From positions 9,214,902-9,278,901 of the forward strand of contig NC_087076.1 in assembly GCF_026151205.1 (NCBI RefSeq): a stretch of 64,000 bases of DNA, in the 5' to 3' direction. The translations under genes were made by a program, and so were the position numbers. The notes below the pieces were generated by a model. That model was not told where the DNA came from, made no database searches, and saw nothing but the letters and a program-made list of their open reading frames with translations. Below, piece after piece: positions 48,132-61,700 of this stretch (within the stretch, counting starts at the first letter, position 1; each line of letters begins with the position of its first letter). Origin of the DNA: Bolinopsis microptera (taxonomy: Eukaryota; Ctenophora; Tentaculata; Lobata; Bolinopsidae).

Positions 48132-49259
48132 CGAACATCGTGGGGGGTGGTTGGTTTGAGCTTCTGAATGCGAGAAGAATAACGTCTGGGAAGGTCTCGA
48201 CTTATCGAGCTATAAGTCGGAGTATTTAATTGTCAACTTACATGTCGTACTTAATGGATAAAACTGGATAATCGAAAGTGATTCATTGAAAATTGATTTT
48301 ATTCAACTCGCACATAACGATTGAGCAACTTTTGAAAATGGTTAATCTCATTATGATAAGGGACCATTGTACCAAACCAGATTATGGAGGATTTAACTAA
48401 ATAAGGACACGGACATGTCAAAACAGTAAGAGATATTGTGATTCCTGTATTACTATTACCAGTTAATTACAGCTATAAGTTTAAACCTCACCTTTTGCAG
48501 TAACATCTGGTTTTTGTTCCTTATTTTAACTTCTTCGATCACCTAGCAGCCCCCCCCCACATTACCCGTGAGCATTGTAGAAATACGTTCGATGTCGTAT
48601 TTTTTTTCAGTTATAGTAACTGTTATATGGTAATCTCGTACACTGTATTAACGGATAATGGTTTTTTCTTGACCATGCATTAGTAGCTAAGTGATCTATC
48701 CCCGAAATCCAGGCGAATTAGCTCGGTTTCGACAGAAGTTAATTTTTGGCGTCATCTGTCCGACTTTCGGATCACAATTGTAATTTACGGTTTCACATTC
48801 GTATTTCACAAGCTCTCGGGTACATCTCGTGACGTTGCTCACAACGGCTTGCCAGACTTGGGTCAGAAGTGTATGGACTACCATATACGTCATTCCTAGT
48901 AAGTTACATGCAAGCTTGACGCTTGTCTCGTAATAATTTGTGATTTGATCCATGGATTGAATATAATTGAGCGGAAATGGGCTAGATCTGGGGTAGAGTT
49001 TCATATGACAACTCTGTACATAGAAGGAAGCTATAAAATTAAGAATGTGAACATGTTTCTCAAATTGAGCAATGTATTGGTTGGTTATAACATGTTTTAA
49101 ATCGTTAAATCGATTTCATGATATAATACTTCAGAATACACAAATTACTCAATATAATTACTAAAGGATTCGCAACGCCGAACAATTACTCAATCTTTGT
49201 TGGGTATGCCGTGTAGAAGATGGTTGTACAGGGATTACTGTGGGAATTCCTCTTTTTTG

Positions 49260-50060
49260 GATGGATTCTTTTTCAAACAGCAAGCCGAATCCAATGAATA
49301 ACTCTGTAACAACTGCTTGTTCTTAATAGCACGAAAATATTCTTGCAACAGAGGGATTTGGGCGATTCCAGCGGGTTTGAAACTTCTTTGAAACACTCTT
49401 TATAAAAAACTACTCACAGAGGGAGCTCTGGATCCTGAATAATACTGGGCGAATTGATTCAGAAACACAAATTCATCCTCTGGTATGTATGGTGTAACTT
49501 TTGGGGCAAATATCTTCTTCATCTACTGTCAGTCTTCCCATCAAAGAGGATAAATTGTTGTCTCTTCTGTAGATGATGCAGCTGGATGGAAGAACGGAAT
49601 TCAAGAGTCAGTCTTCGACTAGGTGCGTTGGTTTACTTCATGTGTAGCATCACAAGGCATTATGATTTCGGTGTCTGAGTCGCCGGACAGGGGTTGTTCT
49701 GCAGCCTTCCCTCTTGTGCGTTTGTTAGGGAGTTCGTGTCTCAGTGGTGGTAGCGAATCGGGTTTACATCAATGGGAATAGAGTGTTTTGTCTGTGAGAG
49801 CGAGTAACAGTGGAAGGGATCATTTAGAGTTTTGTTCTTCTGGCACCGCAGCAGAGGAGTGGTCGCTTGTATTCAGGGGATATTGCTTCAAGGTGTAGTT
49901 TTTCTGTTCTGAATCTCAGACTTGTTGACATCCGTGATCCTTGAAACCAATTAGGAAACTTGGAAGAAGGTAGGGCATGGTCTGTGATAGAAGGCGACCT
50001 TCTATCATCCAGTTATATACTAGAACACTTGATCGGCTTCACTCCCTTCCTGCCTTTGGC
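49260..50060 (-). pseudogene. unidentified coding-like block (right arm)
   Basis: Mirror of 42340-43420. The minus strand shows matching peptide pieces but frames switch repeatedly. Product unknown. Confidence 0.35.
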
Positions 50061-50869
50061 AAGTACGTCTCACTCCCTTGATACGAGAACCCCCTTCTAA
50101 GCAGAGCTACCGTGCCTTATTGTGGTCCTACGAGTCGAGCGTCAGATCTGTTTACTTCTTATTGTACAGCTAGATTTACAGAATTTACTATGTGAACTCC
50201 TACCCAGATCTAGCCCTTTTATGTGTCATTATATTCATTCACATGAATCAGTGAATTCACATCACTAATTAACGTCACTTATTAGTGATTGGTGATCTGA
50301 CCCTCGTTGTGGGCCGGATCAGTTTTCGGACCAAGTATACCAGTGGCTCCCACTGTCATAATACTGATCTTGATCATGAGATCCCGATCCATCGATACGT
50401 GATTGATATTTGAGGACAGGATCGTGCTCGCCGTTACACTAACAAGCTGTAACAGGCTGTCGATCACATCACAGCCTACAGTGCATATAGAGAGCCGGTA
50501 ATGGAATCAGTTATCGCAATCAAAAACGCAACCAATCTCAGTATTACCCCTCGGACGCAAGCAAGGTCGATTGACCATGTCCTGAACTGATTTATATTAT
50601 AACATTCGTTCCAATATATCGACATCCAATTGAAATAATCTATGTGAGTTCAGCTCAGTTCATATTCAATTGAAAATTGTTCGTATACAAAGTAGCTTAG
50701 TAACAGTCTGATTCATGTCTCTTAATTGGAAAGGTGTCGTATTGAATTTATATCACAATTCGGACATTTAATTGTCTTTTTTTGATAACTGAGTCGGAAC
50801 AATAGTCGCTGTCCGGACAAGATGTCGTGTTTTAACGTAGTAATTCTTTACAAATTTGCGATTTCATTC

Positions 50870-53800
50870 GGAATACATTCTTTAGTGAGGGCAGAGTCGA
50901 TTTTGCTGTGAACAACTTCGTACACAAGGTTTGTCTACTGGAATGTGTTGTCCATAGTCCAGGAACACAATAAAAACGTACAGACTGAAAACTTTTGGGC
51001 AAAAATTGTTAATAGTTCAATTTTATCCAGGAGAAAAACCATACGACCCACCCTAATATGGTTATTCGGACTCCGTTGTTTTGAGCTCTCCATGGGGCGT
51101 GCATAAATGACCGCAAATGGCCACCATTATGGTCCAGGGGAAATGATAGCTTCAGAACATTTGGGGCTTTATTTTTCGAAATAAATGGAATTTTTCTCAT
51201 AATTTTGCTCAATTTATTGATATTACAGAAAAAAATACACAAATTATTTTGTAACGCTTTTCAAATCTTACTCGGGAAATAAAATCAATTACAATATCTA
51301 GGTTAACTAACAAGCAAACGATTTTTGCACCAACCACGACAGCTATTCGACGTACATGCTACTCTGGTTTGAATGTCTTTAAAAAGTTATTCCTACAGTG
51401 AGCGATGATAATCACATTCGATTTGCCATTATGGTTTAAGGCCACCCGAAATAGTATGGAAACTGGGATGCTATGTGGTCAGGGTTGAGGGCTTTTCCAA
51501 TTCACGAGTTTTTCTTGGCTGCTTAGGCTATTTTAATGGCAGGATCGGGTTTAGTGGACTCATTCAAACTAAGTGTTATCCTGGAGACTGTCACGCCAGT
51601 TATCGGATGGAGGATCTTACTAATAAAGGTTGAGAGCCACTTTCTGATCGACGCCGGTCTTTGGTGTTTCATTATAGAGGAAGAAGTTTACGACGATGTA
51701 CTATAGACTTGGTAGGTTACATCAAAATGTACGTTGAACGAAAATATAGGTCGATAACTTTAAGATATCTATTCAGGATCTATCAGAGAAAATAACTCTG
51801 CTTCTAAAGTACTGTTTCAAAACCAGTAGTACAGCAGCTCTATGGGTATTATTACCACTCAACATGATTACACTAGGTAAATGGACCTTCATAGAGCAGT
51901 GAGGTTGACTTTGCACGACTACAATATGCTATTTATCAGCAGTAGCTTTGATGCTGCTACTTCTGCAGCCAGCTGGGGGAGGGGAAGTATGCAAAGCTTT
52001 AGACTGTATTTGGTGGCAGGATGCTACTTTTTAGTTAGTATGGGGCGCTTTATAAGACCTATAATGTAACTGGGCTTCACAACGGTTTGTTAAACGTCAC
52101 GAGTGGGCCGGAGTGTGGACTGTCCTCTCCCATAGAGCAGAGTCTTATGAGGGCGGCTAATATAGTGGTGGCATTTTAACAAGTGGAAGGATGCGTAATC
52201 GTGAGGTCCGTCACAGTTATGGGTGGCACCGGAATCAGATGGCTTGAATATCAGTTTTTGGAGATTACATTTAGCTAATTCATCGATGCGAGGTGTACCA
52301 ATAATGCTGGGCATCCATGAGATCTTACAAGTCATCTATCAAGAAAACTGTGATGTATTTGGATAAAATTTATAACTTGGTTTAAAGTTACTGTCGACTT
52401 TACAGAATCGAAGATAGAAAGGATCTAAGTTAATATCTGTTTCGATGGTCTTATATCACAGCCTCGGCGAACGATGAGGTGAATCCCGAGGAATGTTTGG
52501 CGTTGGGGCTGTCCTTCAACGTGAGCTAGTTGGAGTTGACATTCATCGATAAGATAAGGTCTAACGGTAAAGTACAAGACTTGACACAACTAGAAAGAGG
52601 TTAAAGGGAATAATAAAGCTTTGCATCGTCGATCCGTTGAAGTGTTTTAACCGTTAGTCTTGGTTGCTGTAGAGAGACTTCAATAGAGGATTTGCAATTA
52701 CCATACGAGTTACTGTGGTGACCGATGAGCTTATTTGATCTATATCACGATGATGGAGGAAATCTAAATAAGGATGCTCTTGGTATAAACCAATCTACTC
52801 TTTTTAAATTTTGCAGCTTCACGATCCACTTAGTCATTGATGGAGGTGGCTAATTCACCACACTAAAAGCTCAATTTAAGGGTGGGGACAAATTATGGTG
52901 ACGGTAGCAATGGAGTATTGAAGCTTTATCCCTAAAAATCGGAAGTTATACTGTGATTTTTGATGGGATTGAGACTTATACTAAAGATCACAGACAAGAG
53001 GAGAGTAAAAAGAGTTCTGTGCTAATATTGATGTAAAGAAATCCCACTTTTGTACTGTCCACCAAAAGAATTTTCTGAGCAACATCAATAACAAAAATAG
53101 AACTGATCGACCTTATATTCTCAAGCATTTTTACTGTTATGGTATTGAAGTGTCGAGCTTGTAACGTTGCTGATACTTTAATTGAAAAAGAAAACATTGG
53201 AAAATGTCATCCTTGGGCGATTTGAGTGAAGGAGAGGTTACCGATATAGTTCAAGTCTATTAGTACCTTCATGCAACAGTGACATCACAATGATATTTAT
53301 CTACAACGAAGAAGGGTAAATTTTCAATCAAAGAAATCTCAAGTCACTAGATATAGAAAAGGAGATACTTTTTAATCATAGTTTTCAGGTTGTGATAGCG
53401 TCTGTGGTCTGTTTGGTTTTAGCTAGGGTAAAGTGCTAAAGAAAGCTCTCACTTTGTTGAGCTAGTTCTGTTGGCAAACATTATTTCGGTGAGAGAATCA
53501 AACGAAAATATTTTTGAGGCACGGCTATGTTTCTTGAGTACATTTATGGAGACAAGAAAAAAGACTCTTTCTGCTTTGAGCTTCCTAGATTACAATAGGT
53601 ATGGTAGAGAAAAAAAGAGTATCAATCCGAAATAGGACTACCTCCAACAATAGCTTCAGGCACCGGGAAGCACATCCTTAGAGACTTACTTACTGTACCA
53701 TATAACTGAGTCATGTTAAGAGGTGAGAGAGTCTGAATCCCTTGACTACGGCTGGAAATTGGGCTCTGGTGGCACTTAAAACAGTTTGCACAGAGTCTAA

Positions 53801-54465
53801 TTTTGAACCTTATATGTGTAACTGTTCTGTCGATGTGGAAAAGGCCTGTTTACTTTATGAATGTTCATGTAGGAAATATGGCTTCAATGTTTGCAGGCTT
53901 TGTGACCGATGCATGGTATGAACTGCACAAACATTAGACATGATGAAACTGAAGAACAAGCGATTTTGATAAATATAAATGTGTATTAATAATTGTCATG
54001 TTACTTACTGAGGGAAATAATTTTAGACTAACTGTATTTGTTATTTGTAGTAAGTAGTTTTACATAGATTTGAAATAAAGCGTGTTAAAAATACATATGG
54101 TGTATTTTTTTTCGATAATTTACTAAATTGAGAAAAATTCGAAAAAATTCATTTATTTCGAAAAATAAAAGTCCATGTTCTGAAACTTATCATTCGACTG
54201 CCATAATGTGGCCATTGCGGTCATTTTTCACCCTTATGGAGAGATCTCAAGAACTTCGGGAGCCGAATAACCAATTTTTAGGGGTGGGGCGTTTATGTGT
54301 TCCTGAGAAAAAATGACTATAAAAATTATTGCCAAAGTTTCAGTGGAGGATTTTTTTGTGGTTCCTGGGACATGACAAAAACAATTCTGTAGACAAAACT
54401 TGTTATAATTTGTTCCAGATGACATAACGAATTCTTTCCCAAACTATTTTTAATACCGTTATATA
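50870..54465 (+). mobile_element. 3.6-kb TIR element (right arm), candidate DNA transposon
   Basis: Mirror copy of 38065-41650, gene on the plus strand. TIRs pair about 50875-51260 with 54080-54460 (for example CGACTGAAAACTTTTGGGC-type sequence near 50985 against GCCAAAGTTTCAGTGGAGG near 54332). The 54480-54656 flank is partly low-quality sequence. Confidence 0.8.
51390..53960 (+). pseudogene. element gene, right copy: uncharacterised family with Cys-rich C-terminus, frameshifted
   Basis: Plus-strand fragments in family order. A helical segment with HDYNMLFISS and SMQSFRLYL lies near 51890-52020 (corresponds to the AAGR-x-SMQE-A-RLYL region). SRV-RSVDCPLP and a WVAPES segment lie near 52100-52230 and FDGIETYTKDHRQEES at about 52957-53010. 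CRACNVADTLI lies near 53150-53185 (DAD-like). FLSTFMETRKKTLSALSFLD lies near 53531-53590 and LPPTIAS near 53638-53660. The tail YECSCRKYGFNVCRLCDRC at about 53858-53917 gives Cys spacing C-x-C-x7-C-x2-C-x2-C. This tail is cleaner than in the left copy and is the best evidence for the family. Function unknown. Confidence 0.62.
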
Positions 54466-54585
54466 CTACGTTAACTTAACTAACTATACACACACAACTT
54501 CTATTGACTATACTTTAATTTCCTCTCATTACTAATCTACAACAATTAACTACTTACAGTTACTTTTATGTTTTCCAATTAACCC

Positions 54586-54656
54586 CCCTCCCCCCCCCCC
54601 CTTTTTTTTTTTCCGGGGGGCCCCCCCCCCCCCCCCCCCCCCCCCCGGGGATCCTA
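54586..54656. other. homopolymer block, probable sequencing artefact
   Basis: Runs of C, T, G and again about 30 C in 70 bases. The paired left-arm position (about 37880-37930) has ordinary sequence. Confidence 0.8.
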
Positions 54657-56959
54657 CAAGCTTTTTTTGATAGTATAGTAGCTACTTTGAAAATAGAAAA
54701 TCTTCTGCTTATGCCTTGCAGTTTGCACGGTCAACCGAGAATTAAGAGTGTAGCGTTGGAGCGACACATCGCCCCCGTGCGCTCTGCATCTGCACCACAC
54801 TACCACTAACTGGAGGGGATATTTAAAAATACAAGTGATATGAAGGTTTTTATTAGCAGGAGCTTTCAAAGATACTTGTGTAAATTGTCTTCAGCTCAAC
54901 TGCCAACACTAAGCTCGTCCTGATCAACCTAGCACTTACTTTTCTATTGCACTTTGAGTATCTTCGCATTCATTTCAGTGTCAATGTTTAAACTATACGT
55001 CACAAACACCGGCAATTAAAATTGAAATACATTTATTGTGAAAATATATTATTAGTTCACTATTTCCCTAACTTCCCAGTTATCCGATCGGTCAGTAGTA
55101 AAGAACAAATTGTTCTTACGCATATTAAATTTGCACGATCATGTGATAGGGGCTGAAATTATCATTTGATGTTTTAGTAGTCCAGATTTAGTAGATTACA
55201 TTTAAGTTGAGTAATTATGTCAATGGATGCAGGTATTTTTCAGCATACGGTCGGAGTTGGCCTGCAGGAATGAACCCCGTTTCTTTCTGATTCGAAGTCA
55301 ATGTTGGGACTGCAGATATAACCTGTTTCCTATGATCACGTAGTCAAATGTTGGACTGAAAGATCTTACCTATTTTTCTTACTGATCGCGAGTTATTGTG
55401 ACGGCCGGATGGATAGCGTTGTCGGTCACGGATTGTTTATATGTTATATGTTATGCATAAATGAATCCGTTTCTTGCGGACACGAAGTGTGATGTAATTC
55501 GTTTTATTTATACTTTCAATCTTGTAATCTCGTAATCATTTCTATGAAATTGTCTGTAGTTATTTAGTACATGTTATTTGTTTATGTACGAATTTGTATT
55601 TAGCAGTCATGACGTATCATTTGAAACTTATTTACCTGCAATTTCAAATTGGTAAAAACTATCTTTCTACTAATTCTAGAATGATCTTTGTACATTGTAC
55701 GACCGCACGTGAAAAGTTGTTAAACGATCATTTTTATCGGTTTTGTGTAATTATTCGTTGTGGTAATTATAGTTGTGTTCATTGCGAGCTATATTTACTT
55801 TAATGGGCTGTATACTCGGTCGTGAAAGATATTTTTGATGCGATTAAAAAATGATAAAAAATTACGATTAGCTTCCTTTGTGTGACAACGGGCCCTCTTT
55901 TAGTTTCTTTATAATAACAAAGAATACTTTTATTTTTATGTAATTCTGTTGAATTCAAAATTGTATTTCAATCGTGGATTTTTAAAAAATTTCTAATTTC
56001 CTTATTGTACACAATTCCTGTATTTCTGATTTCATCGTCTTCAAAAAATTCGTGATAGACATAAACCCTCTAATAGACAATCATCGAACAAGATGTACGT
56101 GCCGGGGTTAAATACGACGCTAATTGTCAGCACTGCGCGCGCGCAGACACGTACCAATCTTATGTGGGCTGATCTGTTTGTGGCCTATCCCTTTCTTGTG
56201 AAACATGCGGTCACGCAGTACGCGTAGGCACATGGCTATGTGAAACTTCTGAGTCATCATCTTTCTCTTCCTCCTTCGGGAACCCTTCAAGGACAATCGT
56301 CGAAGGCGAGTACTACACTGCACCTTACATATATTGAATTTAACGGGTGTACTCGTAAATATTTGTTGAACTACGTTGCATGCACTTTGGTGGCTTGATG
56401 CGCGCGGCGAAGGCGGAAATTATCTTTGATATTTGGATAGAACACATATATCAAAATATTTGTTCTTGAGTGACGATGTCATTCTCTTCGCATTTCCGCC
56501 GATTGATTAGATCTGTGGTTGCGAGAAGCATTATTTGATGGCGCCGACCCAGTAGTGCTTCGCGCTTCAATATTTGTTCAATTGAGGAGTCAAATCGCGC
56601 GGCGTCCTGGTTTGGTTATAAACTACAAAATTGACATCCTACGGAAGGACAGGAGCTTGACGTCAGCATGAGCAATTAGGAATTATCAAATTCATGCTGG
56701 ATAGACAGATTTGGAAAAAACTATTCTCTGTTCGGACGGTGAATCCGCCCTAAGTCTAGTCGAGTCGGTTAATTATAAGTCTGTAACCGGGTGATACTCG
56801 TACAAATATTTGTTCCATTTTCCCTTTATTACCGCTGACGGAGTCCAATTCGGCGCGCGTCTGGTATGTTATAAACCTTCACAAGATCAAAGATTAGTTC
56901 GAGTATAATTATTTTGCCAATCAGTTCGAAGCCATGCCCTCAATCCTCAGTGAATTACA

Positions 56960-58082
56960 AATAGAATTCCCTGTCTTAGCAAAAAACTGCATGTAATTGG
57001 AACATTTCATTGATCTATCTAAAGCGTTTGACAAGATCTCACATGAAAAACTACTTAATAAACTAGACAACTATGGAATAACGTGGGAAACGCCAATAGA
57101 TCATCGTGTTATCTCTCTTAATAGATATCAATATGTCTCTGTAAGGGGCGAAGAGTCTGACCCCCATAAAAAAAAGGCTTTTTGGGGTGCCCTGTTCTCT
57201 TTGGAGTTCCATTGTGGCTCCTTGTCTCGGACCCTTGCTATTTTTAATAATATGTTAACCGACTTATTTAGAACAACTGATTTCTGGGCAAGTCATATAT
57301 TTGAAGATGACACCAAACAAATTCGTAGTAGATTGATTGTAGAAAAAAACTGTATGAAAGAGCGAAACGGAAATTCTCCGGTTTGTTACACCAGAGTTCA
57401 TGAATGCACATTATTACATATAAATATAAAGAATGCTGATACTTACATCAATCTGTCACGTACAGCACTGTATATTGAGGCAGTTAACGAATCAGAATAA
57501 TATATAATCTGAATAAATACGGTAATAAAGCAAGTTAGATAGACAGTTTTTCGGTGTTATTATTGACGAAAAGCTTAAATGGATGATCCAAATAAGAAGA
57601 AAGGAATCAACAATCAAGTATAAACAACATTTTATTTAGTATCAATAAAGCAGACAAAGTATATTCTTCTATTAATATAACTTGCACCGAAATTTAGATC
57701 AGTTATCTATAGGGATTTGCGTAGCAAGAGATTGATTAGAATGGTATATACCTTTTACAATGTTATAGTCGAGAAGAATCCATGGGTGATACAGGTCGGA
57801 GAGTGCAGACAAAAGTTTCGCACCCTCCTTTGCTCCTGAGTTCTTTGGTTGGATAGAATTTAAGCAAACTTGGTCGTTTATACTCAGTCCCATTCTTAAA
57901 AGAAAGTAGTATTAAATATGGTCTAGAGTTTAGCTTCGTTCAATAATAACAATATCTATATAATCAATATCTTTACCAGATAAACCTACCGAATAAATTA
58001 GTAAATATCAATCAATTTAAATATTCCGATAAAAAATTTTATTAAATTTAGAGATTTAGATCTAAAAAACATTACAAAAGAT

Positions 58083-58084
<2 letters not shown>
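56960..58084 (+). mobile_element. LINE C fragment (right arm), reverse transcriptase
   Basis: Mirror of 34435-35620. A 167-codon plus-strand frame (56997-57500) opens with FIDLSKAFDKISHEKLLNKL, the palm A motif with its catalytic Asp, then NRYQYVSVRGEESD. The GVPQGS...LGPLLFIIY-type motif follows in shifted frames (SLSRTLAIF / CLGPLLFLI near 57220-57245), then a DDT-like segment (FEDDTKQI near 57303-57325). It ends against the poly(T) tract. Confidence 0.82.
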
Positions 58085-58141
<57 letters not shown>

Positions 58142-61100
58142 TCGCGATACATCACCAATGACCACAGTCATATAGAGGTGGCGACACTTCCATTGGGGGC
58201 AGCGTCATACTGGAGTCCATCCATCTGCATTTTGCACCATTGCCCATGAGGGACATGGATGATAATACCTGCCAAGGTATCAGCCGAATCGGGGTTGACC
58301 TCCGGGAGATGTTACTAAACTGGTCCCTAGGTCAGTTCTGGGTGGTTTACCCTGGCGTCTTAAAAACACCATGAAAGATGACGCCCGTGTCTGAGTAATG
58401 TGGTCTTCGAGACTTGGTGAGACTTAGGTTGATAATGGCGTTGAGGGATGTGCTTACGTTTGGATAGTGTGTTTGTTGGTGGTGGGAAATGTATTGTATA
58501 CTTTTTCCTCTTTGGTGGCTGAGCTAAACGTGAGTTTGTGACGTCACGATGAGGAGGACTCTCACATCTGTCCAGTTTAACTGGAGCAGGGATCATATTG
58601 TAGCACCAGGAAATACAGGTTTGATCCAGGGTCTCATTTATGTAATTACACACATTACCACGTTGAGTGTGGAAACTGGTGTGGTAACACTATACATTAC
58701 TCCACATAACACTCCACAATGTTAGCAGATACTCCCATTGCACTACCCATTGTAGCGATATACCATATACACTCCACATGTGCGATACTCCCATACCACT
58801 CCACATTTGTGCGTTACTCCATGACACTCCAAATTAGCGATACTCCCGTTTCACCTCCCATATTGTAGAGATACTCAATTACACTTCCCACATTGTAGCC
58901 GATATTCCCATTACCTCCCATATTGTAGCGATACTCCAATTATAATCCCACATGTAGCGCATACTCCATTTACACTCCCAATTTGTAGCGGTACTCCCAT
59001 TACATCCCATTGTTGTCGCGATTTACTCCATTACACTCCATATTGTAGCGATATCCCGTACTACGCCCACATGTAGAGATAAACTCACAATTACACTCAC
59101 CATATTGAGGATATCCATTATCACTCCCACATTGTAGCGTACTCCCCCAATTACACTCCCTTATTGTAGCGATACTCCATTACACTAACACATTGTTAGC
59201 GAATACTCCCATTACACTCTCGAGGGGGCGGCAAATTTGACAAACAGGGGAGAGCAGCAAACCCTTGGGGGCATAATTATTGTTAGAGACTGGCAAGCAG
59301 ATTGGCTATATTAACAACTTGGTTTAATCGGTTTGGCTTGTCATGATCCGAAATACCGCCACTGCGGCGTGAGGTTAGTGGTCACTGTGGGAATGTCGGT
59401 GAGTGTTCATTGGTTACTTGGGGAAGCAAGTTCTGTTGCGCGCACACCGTGTTTATGACTGCGCGCCAATCTTTGCTTATTTTGGGGTTAGTCGATCGTT
59501 TTTTGTCCGGTTGACGTCCTGGTACAGAAGGGGGCCACCACTAGCGCTGTCGCTCTTAGTAACCGAGGAGCTGGCGTATCATGGCCACATGGTTTTGCGA
59601 GTTGCCTGTGTAGTTCAACTGGTTGTATTCATAGCCACCATGGCATTGCGAGTCCTCGATAGGACATGATTCTTTTATTAGACACGAATGCTGCCTCGCC
59701 ACAAAGTGACACTGAGGCGACAGAAATGAGCCTGAAGAACCAGTAAAACCTGACAAGGTTTCCCACACAGATGGTTAAAAAGCGCCACCCAAAATCGATT
59801 GAAAGATTTCTGTGATAGTACAATCATTGAAAGTAATAGTAAAGTGTGCGCCGCTGCAATTAGACTTGATTACGCAATTTAAAATTTGTTTGGAGTCAAG
59901 TTCTTTTTGAGTAGCTGGCTGTTCTTGTATGAATAGTGCATTTGTGTTCTCCAGTTATTATCATGCTAAGGGACGTTTCGAAGCAATTGCTTGAAGTTAA
60001 AATTTTTTTATAGAACAGCGTTCCTAAAGCTTGGCTGCTTAAACAAAAGGTATTTGATTTATGTAGGAGAATAACGTGAGCAATCGTGCCGGTTATGAAA
60101 ATGTGATCTGTCTCATAAGGGAGTATGGAAGTGGTACTTGTTAATCTTAGAAAATTTATGACTGCAGTGATATTTGTAACAAGTTTTGAGCCGTAAGTAT
60201 TTATAATCTATTTAAAAATGGGTTTTTTTGTATGTTCATATTTCAAAGTGTTTATGGTATTGTTTGTGCATCCGATATGTATGTAGGTGAATTGTGGTGT
60301 TTATTAATATGTGTCAAGGACGCAATGGTTTCCTTATACAGTGATTCTGTGTGATTACTAAAGATATCATTGGACGTTCTTTGAGGACAACACCCACACA
60401 CTTATACCGTAACTGAGATGTGATTCAATAAGGAGCATTATTTATTTCAAATATAGTTCAGAAAGGTAGCGAGTGCCGAATTCTGCAGATTGCACCAGTC
60501 ATAGATCGCAGTTTTTTACGGATGTTAGTGATGGGGCAATCCAGTTTAGCTTACTATTTATTAACAACACCTACGAATTGGTATCCTTGACTTCTAGTAA
60601 TAAACTTTACCATTGATTGAATATGATCTAGATTCATTGCGGATAGCAAATGGTCTGGTCTGTGCACAGGTGTCATCATTTCTCCAGAGGCTGCGTTTAA
60701 AATTGTTTGTAGCAGCATTTGGACCTGTTTGATATGAATTAGATTACATTTCATGTAAATCGAGGGACTTGTTTAAGTACTAGTTTGGCTTTTTTGTATG
60801 ATGTTCTCTAGATGGTCTGATATAGAAGATATCTAGTTGTCAGCAGCATAAAGTACAAATTTATTCTCACTGTCTGAAAAGCAGTTTAATATATCGTTCA
60901 TTACAATAGGATGAGTACGGCCCTAGAATTGGACCCTTGTGGTACTCCAAATTTACGTTCCATTGTTTTCTGATGGTACATAGTGCATACATTCTTACTG
61001 ACACTTTATGTTAGTCACAAATAGTTTTTAGTAAGGTAGAGCTGTGCCCTAATACCGTGGAATTTAATTTGCATTAAAAGATCTATCGTGATCAAGGGTG

Positions 61101-61700
61101 TCAGAAGGCTTTGTCGAGTCAAATGAATATCCAAACGTAGGACATGTTTATTGCTTGCAGAGGACTTAGTAACGGGTTATGATTGTGTAGAGCTTGGCGT
61201 GGTTGAATTGGCTTTCTTAATCCACAACTGTGGTTGTTAGTTACCACCTTTTAGATGTGAAGAAATTATAGAGGGTTTATATAATTATCCTGCTCGAAGA
61301 TCTTTCCAAATAAAGTATAATATGTTACAGGCGATAATTTCAATGCATTCTTTATTGTCTTTCTAGGTATAATTGAATAACTTTTACCAGTTTTAAAATA
61401 CTTGGGAAATGACCACTTTGTATAAATGTGGTTGTAAAGCCTAGCCAAATTTATCTGCAATGAGTTTTGACGGTTTTCTTTCAACAACTACAGTAATGTC
61501 AATGGCCTTTCCATTTTGAAAACATCTGGATCACCTCATATATAATTTTCTTTGCATTAGTTTTCTTACAGGTCATTATGTAGTCAGATTACCGATATTA
61601 GAAATAAACTGAGAAATTTTCTACTGGTTCCAGTGGAAATACTATTGTTTGACAGTACTTTTTTATGAGAATACTTGCAAGAGATGTACAAATATTCCAG
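58085..61700 (-). mobile_element. LINE B, right-arm copy, broken RT, minisatellite and poly(A)
   Basis: Mirror of 30500-34434 on the minus strand, with poly(A) read as T at 58085-58140. The RT catalytic site reads YAAD at 60839-60850 (complement TATGCTGCTGAC), unlike YADE in the left copy. Other pieces: MVKFITRSQGYQFVGVV near 60620-60560 (family YQFLGV) and RQNSLQINLARLYNHIYTKW near 61470-61410. Frames break at different places from the left copy. Confidence 0.82.
58690..59222. repeat. minisatellite within LINE B (right arm)
   Basis: Complement of the 33312-33840 array: ACTCCCATTACACTCCCA and CATTGTAGCGATACTCCC blocks with many one-base indels. Confidence 0.92.
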
